Shown: positions 56,623 through 64,000 of the stretch, in pieces
How the letters are laid out: the number at the start of each line of letters is the position of its first letter
Numbering within the stretch: position 1 is the first letter of the stretch
Source of the DNA: Neocallimastix lanati (nom. inval.)
Taxonomy: Eukaryota > Neocallimastigomycota > Neocallimastigomycetes > Neocallimastigales > Neocallimastigaceae
Direction: 5' to 3'
Length of the DNA stretch: 64,000 bases
Assembly (NCBI GenBank): GCA_016946835.1
Contig: JACVTC010000049.1
Location: 533,501-597,500 of the forward strand
The notes under the pieces: generated by a model
What the model saw: the letters and a program-made list of their open reading frames with translations, nothing else
Database searches by the model: none
What the model was told of the DNA's origin: nothing
Made by a program: the position numbers and the translations under genes

Positions 56623-56642
56623 ATTAGAAGGGTAATAAGGAA

Positions 56643-57790
56643 AGTTTCTCATTTTCACTTCTGATCATACTTTACACTTATTATTTAACTTTATATTCGG
56701 TAATCTGTCCTTTATTTTTTCAATATTGAAGTGTCCTAGCCTTCTATGCCATAGCTCTAAGACATCTTCATTTTCAATATTTTGTATACTATCACAAACA
56801 GTATACTTATTTATTATATCTTTAAAATTTAATTTATTTTTGAAAGACCATATTTTATTTATATTATAATTTGTTGAATTTACCAAACATATTTTGTTAC
56901 CATTTTTATCAAATATTGATACTTTGCTTTTATTATTGTGATTATAGAATAAAATTTTAAAATATTGATTACATAATTGATGGATGGACATTAAACTTCT
57001 TTTAAAACTTGGAATATATAGTACATTTCTTAATATAGTTTATTTTTCATTAATATATCCTGTAAATGTACCTATATATTTTTATTTCATAGTCCCACCA
57101 TCAGCGAAAAATATAATTTCTTGATATTTATGAATATTATGTAAACATCCAAGATTGTGTGTCATATGATATGACGCTCTTGAATCTAATGCCATGATAT
57201 TAAATCATTTTTATAATTAGATACATTGATATTATTATTTGTTTAATAATTTAAATTTTGGATAATGCCTCAGGTAGAATTCATTCTTGAATCCTTTATT
57301 AATTTTCTTAGATAAATTTACTTGTTTAGTTAATTCAATATCAGAGTCATAGTCTAATGAGAAGTTAATATATTGTTCAGGATCAGATTCTTCATTTTTC
57401 GTGGCAATATTTGATTGTCCTCCATTTGCTTTATATTTTCCTTTATATTTATTATTATTTTTATTATTATTTTTCTTATAATTACTGCTGATATTGTTGT
57501 TATTATTTGATTTGTTTTCACTAGATTTGTTGTATCTATATTTACATTTATTTGCTGAGTGTCCTCTTTCGTTGCACTTTATATATTTCTTATTATTGTT
57601 TTGTCGAGAATAATTTGCCTCTGTATTAAAATTTATAGATTTATTAATTGGTTTACCAAGCTTTTTATTTCTTTTTGTATATAATGTTTAGCATGTTGGT
57701 GAGTTTCAATAATGTTTGGGCAGCATTTTTTCCAGTTATTACTGTAATTTATTAAATTAGATTGTTTTGGTACCTTTATTGCGTTGTTCT
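56643..57790 (-). pseudogene. Copia gag end, protease and pre-integrase remnant
   Basis: Minus strand: a zinc knuckle in which the first Cys is Tyr (YIKCNERGHSANKC, about 57595-57540), then Asn/Lys-rich sequence, protease-like MALDSRASYHMTHNLGCLHN (about 57196; family form D-S-GAS-H-M), IIFFADGGT, VLYIPSFKRSLMS, and pre-integrase LELWHRRLGHFNIEK (56740 region). At least two in-frame stops lie between protease and 56991. Integrase core and RT are missing. Confidence 0.8.
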
Positions 57791-57947
57791 TCCATTTTAA
57801 GGTTAATAATAGTTTTATTAATAAATATTATATATAAAATTTTATAGTTTTTGGAAAACGGTTTTTTGGGCAAATAAATATAAAGGGACGATTTAAATAT
57901 AAAAAAGCGATTTACATATGGTAATTAATAAATAGCATGAGTCAAAT

Positions 57948-57961
57948 TGAGACTCTTAATC
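57948..57961 (-). promoter_or_regulatory. Copia primer binding site (tRNA-Lys anticodon arm)
   Basis: Minus strand GATTAAGAGTCTCA, directly inside the LTR remnant that starts at 57962. It belongs to the gag-protease remnant 56643-57790. Confidence 0.75.
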
Positions 57962-58046
57962 TGTTTAAAATTAATAGGAAATTGATCAATTTAAAATTAC
58001 TTTATTAACTTAATTTATTTAAAAATAATGTAATATATATTTTAAT
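57962..58046 (-). mobile_element. Truncated copia LTR
   Basis: TGTTTAAAATTAATAGG... parallels the start of the copia-2 LTRs (58126, 61132) for about 85 bp and then ends at ATTTTAATGGGAG. It is the 3'-most part (in minus orientation) of the 5' LTR of the remnant to its left. Confidence 0.7.
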
Positions 58047-58411
58047 GGGAGAGGTCCATAACGCCAATTTTTTTCACGTGATATATCAAATTTTGAGGCT
58101 TTTTAAATTAATAGTTATATGATACTTTTGAAAATTAAATGGAAATTGATCAATTTAAAATTACTTTATTAACTTCATTTCTTAAAAATAATATGATATA
58201 CATTTTAATATATCATAACAATAACATTACATGAATCATAAATGAATTACATATTACATAAATATTTATAATGTAGCAAGCCATATTTACATACATAAAT
58301 TTACTTAATAAATTTTACTATATATAAATTTGTATAACTATATAATTAATAATAAAATAGGAATAATATTAAACTTTATTTTCAACATCCCTCCTAAAGT
58401 TTGATATTATT

Positions 58412-60103
58412 TTAAAATTTTGTTAGCAAGTTATTTCTAAAATTATTCATTAACTTTCCATTTAAGAATTTTGTAAAACCGTCGGCTAAATTATTTGTTG
58501 TTTTTATATATCTAATTTTAATAATGTTATTTTCAATTAATTCTCTAATCTTGTGATATCTAATATTGATGTGTTTTGATTTTGGATTAGTCGTATTATT
58601 TTCACAATTAAAAATAGCTGCTTGATTGTCTGAATTAATTACCATTTCTTTATTTTTTATTCCTAATTCATTGAATACATTTTTTAGCCATAAGCATTCT
58701 TTTGCACATTCAACAATTGCATAGTATTCACTTTCTGCCGTTGATAATGCTATGCATTGTAGTAATTTTGAATACCAACTGATGGGGCCTGAATCAAAAT
58801 TGATAACATAACCAGTAGTAGATCTCCTAGTATCATTATCTCCTGCGTAATCAGCATCTACATAAATATTTAAATTTTTATTTTTTGTATACTTTATACC
58901 ATAGTTTGAATTACCTTTCAAGTATTTTATAATCCTTTTTACATTTTCCCAATCATATAGTGAAGGCTTACTTGCATTCCTGGATGCTTTCACTACTGCA
59001 AATAATATATCTGGTCTTGTGCATGTTGCCAGATATAGGAGGCTCCCTATTACTTGTTGATATTTTTTCGTATTAAATAGTTTTTCTTTCAATTTTATAT
59101 CTTGAGTAGGCATCATATTTGATATCGGTTTTAATTCATTAAATTTAAATTTATTTAAAATGTCGTTTGTGTATTTTTCTTGATGGATTAAATAACCATC
59201 CTTTAATTTTTCAAATTGAATGCCAATAATATATTTTATTTCACCTAAATCAGATAATTCGAAATATTTGGTTAGTAATGATTTTGTTTTATTAATTTCG
59301 AAATCTGTACCTGCTAATAATATATCATCTACATAAACTCCAATTAAACAAATTATTTTATTATTTGTGTCCTTTTTAACATAAATGCAAGGATCACTTA
59401 TTAATCTTTTAAATTTAATTTTTAATAACTTATTATTTAATTCTTTGTTCCAGGCGCGACCAGATTGTTTAAGTCCATAGAGTGCTTTATTCAATTTCCA
59501 AATACATTTTTTATAATCTATGTGACCTTCTGGAGGATACATGTAGATATCTTCTTCTAGTTTTGCGTTCAAATATGCTGTTTTTATATCTAATTGTTGA
59601 ATTTTAAAATTGTTCTGTACACTAAGTGCTGTGAGTAATCTTAGTGATTTTTGTCGTAATGTAGGGGAGAAAGTCTTATCAAAATCTATTCCTTCCTTTT
59701 GTGTGTAACCACGAGCGACAACTCTGGTTTTTCTCTTATCAATATTGCCGTCAGGTTTTAATTTGTATTTAAATATTATTCTTGGGGTAATTATATTGGT
59801 CCCCTCTTTAACTTTGTTTACTTTTGTAAATACTTTTAACTTTTCTAAACTATTAAATTCATTATTTAGAGCTTCCAGCCACAGCTCTTTATCACTTTTA
59901 TTAAATATATCTCTGAAATTTTTTGGTTCACTTAATAATACTGTGTTATTAAAGGCGAAATTTTTGTCATATTTTAGACTATATTCATTTAAATTATTTA
60001 ATTTATTTTTATTATCTTTTTTAATTATTTTTAATTTCTTTTTGCTTTTTAATTTTTTGTCCTTTTGTTTTCTTTTCTTACCTTCTTTATCTTCTATTTC
60101 AAT
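58412..60103 (-). pseudogene. pol: Copia-2 reverse transcriptase and RNase H
   Basis: Open from about 60103 to the stop at 58412 with no in-frame ATG before the RT: EPKNFRDIFNKSDKELWLEA, TRVVARGYTQKEGIDF, DKTFSPTLR, LDIKTAYLNAKLEEDIYMYP, LYGLKQSGRAWNKEL, VYVDDILLAG (YVDD, about 59330), KSLLTKYFELSDLGEIKYII. RNase H: YVDADYAGDNDTRRSTTGYV, STAESEYYAIVECAKE, NSDNQAAI, SKHINIRYHKIRELI. All expected catalytic residues seen. A +1 shift in an A-run (about 60110) separates it from the linker frame. Confidence 0.92.
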
Positions 60104-60113
60104 ATCAGATAAT

Positions 60114-61019
60114 TTATTTTTCTTCAGTATTATTTTTATTATATCTATTTTCTTTGTTCTTCCTTTTAATTTTTAAATTATTATTGTTAATAATTAAATT
60201 GTTTGAATTATCATTAGTATTTAAATTTAAATTTAAATTTATGTTTTTTATGTTTGGACGAAAATTATCATTTTGTTTATTTTTTATATTTTTATCCTCG
60301 TTTTTATAATTATTTTTTATGTTGTGATTGTTAATTTGACTTATTAAATTATTTCTAGATTGTTTATTTGAAATTTTATTATTTAAATTTAAATTATTGT
60401 TTAATTCTCCATTATCATTATTCATTTGAATATTTTTTTCATTGTTTATCTTTTTATTTAATTGATTGTTTACATTTTTAGAATTAAAATTCGAAATGGA
60501 ATCATTAAGTTTATTATTTAAATTTAGTTCATTTAAAGTAGTCAATTCTTCTTCTTTCTGTTTATTATTTTGAATTCCGTTACTATCTTCGGTTTTGTTT
60601 TCAATTCTTGTTTTAAATCCTGAAATTTCTTTTTGCTTATTTTTTGATTCTTTATTTTCAGCTATATTATTTACATTTAAATTATTTAAAATTATATTTT
60701 CTTTTTTATCTAAATTCATTTTGTTTTGTTTACTTACAGCTTCGTTTTGTATTAACTCATTTCCTGTTTTCTTATTTATATTTTCTTCTTCTTTATTGTT
60801 ATTTAAAATGTCTTCTTTTTTATTCTCATTTTCAGTGAATAGATTTATTGGATTTGAATTCGTTTTGTTATTATTTAATAAATTATTATCATTTAAATTT
60901 TTTAAATTATTATTTAAATTATTATTTAAATTCAAATAATCATTATATTCATTTTGAAAGTAATTATTATTTTCTTTTTGAATATAATTATGATGATCAA
61001 AATTTCTAAAATTCCTCAT
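60114..61019 (-). pseudogene. pol: Copia-2 Asn-rich linker upstream of RT
   Basis: ATG at 61019 (MRNFRNFDHHNYIQ) opens 301 codons rich in Asn, Lys, Glu and Leu, without a recognised domain. It occupies the place of the linker between integrase and RT. Ends at TAA 60114-60116, where a 1-nt shift would lead into the RT frame. It begins about 100 bp from the PBS, so in this deleted element it is the first reading frame. Confidence 0.7.
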
Positions 61020-61117
61020 GTGGGGATTTAATGTAATGTGAGGATTTAAAATAAAAGGATTATAATAATTTGGAATAAAATTTACATATGGTAATTAATA
61101 AGTAGTATGAGTCAAAT

Positions 61118-61131
61118 TGAGACTCTTAATC
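61118..61131 (-). promoter_or_regulatory. Copia-2 primer binding site (tRNA-Lys anticodon arm)
   Basis: Minus strand GATTAAGAGTCTCA at the inner border of the 5' LTR; followed by ATTTGACTC, which can pair back with GAGTC of the PBS. Confidence 0.8.
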
Positions 61132-61559
61132 TTTTGAAAATTAAATGGAAATTGATCAATTTAAAATTACTTTATTAACTTCATTTCTTAAAAATAATAT
61201 GATATACATTTTAATATATCATAACAATAACATTACATGAATCATAAATGTATTACATAAATATTTATAATGTAGCAAGCCATATTTACATACATAAATT
61301 TACTTAATAAATTTTACTATATATAAATTTGTATAACTATATAATTAATAATAAAATAGGAATAATATTAAACTTTATTTTCAACAGATACTATTTTGTT
61401 ATATTATTAATTTGTAATTTTTTTCTTAAAATTTATTAAGTGAATAATTAAATAAATTATAATGGTTAGATAAAAATAAATATTTTTTTACAAAAAAAAA
61501 AATAAAATAAAATATTCAAACAATTATAAGGTTTAATATTCAAACAATTAAAAGGTTTA

Positions 61560-61910
61560 TTTTAAAAAAAAATATTAATAAAATACTTTAACAATTATAT
61601 AGATTTATTTATTTAAAAAAAATATTAATAAAATACTTTAACAATTATATAGATTTATTTATTTAAAAAATATTAATAAAATATTTAAACAACTATTAAT
61701 AAAATACTTTAGCAATTATATAGATTTATTTATTTAAAAAAATATTAATAAAATACTTTAACAATTATATATATTTATATATTTAAAAAAAATATTAATA
61801 AAATACTTTAACAATTATATAGATTTATTTATTTAAAAAAAATATTTATAAAATACTTTAACAATTATATAGATTTATTTATTTAAAAAAAATTAATAAA
61901 ATATTTAAAC
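61560..61910. repeat. Tandem repeat of about 50 bp
   Basis: Around six or seven units (AATATTAATAAAATACTTTA followed by ACAATTATATAGATTTATTT and a short A/T spacer), variable in A-run length, one unit with an extra ATTTAAACAACTATT segment. Weaker related units continue to about 62060. Confidence 0.88.
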
Positions 61911-62257
61911 AATTATTAATAAAATTAATTATAAACATTAATAATAAAATATAAAAATATAAAAATATATTATTGATATTAATAATAAAGTATAAAAATA
62001 TAGGATTATTTATTTTAAAAAAAATATTAATAAAATATTTAAACAATTATTAATAAAATTAATTATAATAATAAAATTATAGAATATTTATTTAAACTAC
62101 ATAAATTTTATCAAGTATATAAACATTTTAACTTTTTAATAATTATAAATTTTTTAATTAATAAATTTAATTATAAGTTTTTGTATGAAAGAATTTTAAT
62201 GATTTTTTCTTTTGGAAATTCCTCTGTCATTTCATAATTATTTATTATTAAATAATA

Positions 62258-63671
62258 TTTATAAAATATTATTTAAATTAGTTAAACATTCAAACCACAA
62301 TTTAGAATGATCACTTCTCTCATATTTTATATTAATTAACTTGGCTTCTTTATTTTTGTATTTTTCAATTAAGATATTAATTTCATCAGTTTTTGTTTTT
62401 ATTTTTTTTTTTCATTCTCCAAATTCCTTTTATTTTCATTTGGTAATCATAATATGATAAATGTTCGTGTTCTTTTAATTTATTTATTAATTCATAAAAA
62501 TTTGGTTTCATTGGAAATAGTTTATTTAAAGAATTATTGAGTGATTCTGAAGCATTATTGGTTATATGTTCAATATTATTATAATAATTCCAACTTTTCA
62601 TATCGTAACCAATTAAATATGTTTCATAAAAATATTCTAAAAATTTTAAAAATTGACAAGAATTTTTTTCAATGGATTTAGTTTTAATTAATGAAAAAAT
62701 ATCCATTATGTATTCAGGGTTGATAAATAGTAAGTTTGAAATTCCTTTGTAATAATTAAATATTTTTTCATCATCGTTCACTTCATTACGGCACAATTCA
62801 TTTTTTTTAATTTCTAATAAATTTTTATAATGCCAAATACAGTATTTAATATTTATATTAGGAAATATTTTTTTGGATATGCCTTTTTCAAAATCGCAAT
62901 GTACATTTTTTGGTTCAGTTATAATATTATTATTAGAATTTTGTTTTAATTTATTGAATAACATTTTATATGTTTTTTGCTTTTTATTTCTTAATATTGC
63001 ATAAGAAGTAGTATAAAAACTATTCAATTCTTTAACGTAAGTTCTAGTAATAAACACTTGTTGACTAAATTTAGGTGCGATATAAAAAGTACCATCCACA
63101 AATATATCATTATTATATTTCTTAAATAATTTTGCTTGAAAAGGGATTGAAAAATTACTAAATCAGAATTTTTGAATATCATAAAATCTTCATTTCGTTC
63201 AGTTTTATAATATTCAGATTCATTAGGAATTTCATTAAAAGTTGTTACATTGGATGGTAGTTTTTTATTAATACTTCTTAATATTAGAGTTTTAACTGAA
63301 ATATATTCTGGACACGGATATATAAATCCCATTTCTTTAGAAATTTCATTATATAGTCTTTTTCGTTTTATATCAAAAGGATTTGAATGTTTTTTAATTT
63401 CATCTTTAATTTTATGTTTCATTACAGATAGGGATACACTATATTCGTTTCCAGGATGATTATGTAAACTCTCATATTTTAAGATTTCTTTCTCATTATT
63501 TAAAATAATAAAAGATTTACATTTATTATTTTTTTTATATTCGGTACATTTATAAACTCTTGAATTATCTTTCCTTGAATGTGAAAAATTAAATTTATAT
63601 TGTTTATTAATAATGATTTGTTCTTCTCCTTTATTAGACTCACTTATATAAATAGTTATGTTTTCTTCCAT
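62258..63671 (-). pseudogene. MULE-2 transposase (FLYWCH-type zinc finger + DDE)
   Basis: ATG at 63671. Zinc-binding part: YKCTEYKKNNKCKSFIIL and LHNHPGNEYSVSLS (C2H2 pattern). Then CPEYISVKTLILRS, a 1-nt deletion at about 63142, and the DDE domain: FVDGTFYIAPK (Asp), VHCDFEKGI (Asp), NINIKYCIWHYKN, TNNASESLNNSLNKL (Glu). A shift in an A9 run at about 62405 separates the last part (KTDEINILIEKYKNKE ... LWFECLTNLNN) ending near 62258. Less damaged than MULE-1. No inverted ends were found in view; the right end may be beyond the window. Confidence 0.88.
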
Positions 63672-64000
63672 TTATAATTTTTAATATATAGTTTTTAATT
63701 ATATCTTTTAAATTATTATATTAATTATCTAAATATTTTTTTTTAATATTAATTCTGAACAATTAAATATTCAATTTTTTTTAAAAGATAAAAAGTATTT
63801 TAATTATTTCTTTTTCTTTTAATTTATTTTAAAAAAAAAACAGATACATAAAGTATATATGAAAATATTTTAATTTTTATTATTTAAAAATAAATTATTT
63901 ATTTAATGTATATAAAAAAAACTTAATTATTTATTTATTCTAAATTAATATTAATTATTTTTTTTAATATATACTAATAAAGAATTTATGAATTAATTAA
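63672..64000. other. Sequence upstream of MULE-2 transposase
   Basis: T/A-rich, promoter or terminal region of MULE-2; no gene seen. The window ends here. Confidence 0.4.

Larger units (their letters stand above)
58126..61386 (-). mobile_element. Copia-2: internally deleted Ty1/copia element, TSD GATAC
   Basis: 3261 bp between GATAC repeats (58121-58125 and 61387-61391). LTRs 58126-58387 (262 bp) and 61132-61386 (255 bp), nearly identical. Inside: PBS 61118-61131, an Asn-rich pol linker, complete RT and RNase H, and a PPT (minus ACTTTAGGAGGGA, 58388-58400). Gag, protease and integrase are absent, yet the ends and target duplication are intact, so the deletion probably preceded or accompanied transposition. 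Confidence 0.92.

Noticed and set aside
60595-60939. Phe/Leu/Ser-rich plus-strand frame resembling a membrane protein
   Set aside because: Antisense of the Asn/Lys/Glu-rich copia-2 linker; hydrophobicity is a by-product.
61560-61910. Possible CRISPR-like array
   Set aside because: Units are contiguous tandem repeats without unique spacers, and the window is eukaryotic.

Overview
This 64-kb window is a retrotransposon and transposon graveyard from an extremely AT-rich eukaryotic nuclear genome. I see no host gene, rRNA, tRNA or CRISPR. Every region with recognisable protein similarity is a transposable element: at least four Ty3/gypsy copies of two related families, one chromodomain gypsy (chromovirus), at least four Ty1/copia copies, two MULE-type DNA transposons, two non-autonomous LTR elements with no coding capacity, and many solo or truncated LTRs. 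Coding parts are rich in Asn/Lys/Ile, and the gag tails and pol linkers are long Asn tracts. An AT-rich early-diverging fungus (for example an anaerobic gut fungus) would fit, but another AT-rich eukaryote (amoebozoan, microsporidian) cannot be excluded from sequence alone.

Layout. 1-3.9 kb: solo LTRs and LTR fragments. 4.0-13.6 kb: a nest, in which a gypsy LTR is split by an internally deleted gypsy (copy D, minus), whose gag is itself split by a chromovirus (6.5-11.5 kb, plus, frameshifted). 13.6-18.9 kb: decayed sequence with a 71-bp tandem repeat, an Asn/Ile-rich open frame and a badly degraded PR/RT/RNase H remnant. 18.98-21.90 kb: a complete non-coding LTR element with 460/447-bp LTRs and a perfect 5-bp target duplication (CTCAT). 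22.28-31.84 kb: gypsy A (minus), complete with both LTRs, PBS and a 4-bp target duplication (TTTA), carrying a nested solo LTR (duplication TCAT) and a possible small inverted-repeat element. 34.5-36.4 kb: copia 3' end (minus). 36.6-39.8 kb: solo LTR (duplication CTAGC) and gypsy C fragment (minus). 40.7-45.1 kb: copia integrase fragment and copia-3 (plus, no RT). 45.26-47.49 kb: MULE-1 with about 50-bp terminal inverted repeats. 47.5-54.8 kb: gypsy B (plus), same family as A but with mismatched LTRs. 54.95-56.20 kb: a 1.25-kb TRIM-like copia derivative (duplication ATTAT) that keeps only LTRs, PBS and PPT. 56.6-61.4 kb: copia remnants and copia-2 (minus; duplication GATAC). 62.3-63.7 kb: MULE-2 (minus).

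The most interesting observations concern priming and RNA structure. Four copia-type copies carry, directly inside the 5' LTR, a PBS (GATTAAGAGTCTCA) that is not complementary to a tRNA 3' end but to the anticodon arm of tRNA-Lys(CUU), which implies a half-tRNA primer. The small TRIM carries in addition the exact complement of its own PBS about 290 nt away. Otherwise unlike gypsy-type LTRs share two small hairpins, one next to the TATA box and one at a TAGTGTT motif. Gypsy A and B form a multi-kilobase inverted repeat. The gag-pol junction of the gypsy family is TAGTAATG (stop and start two bases apart).
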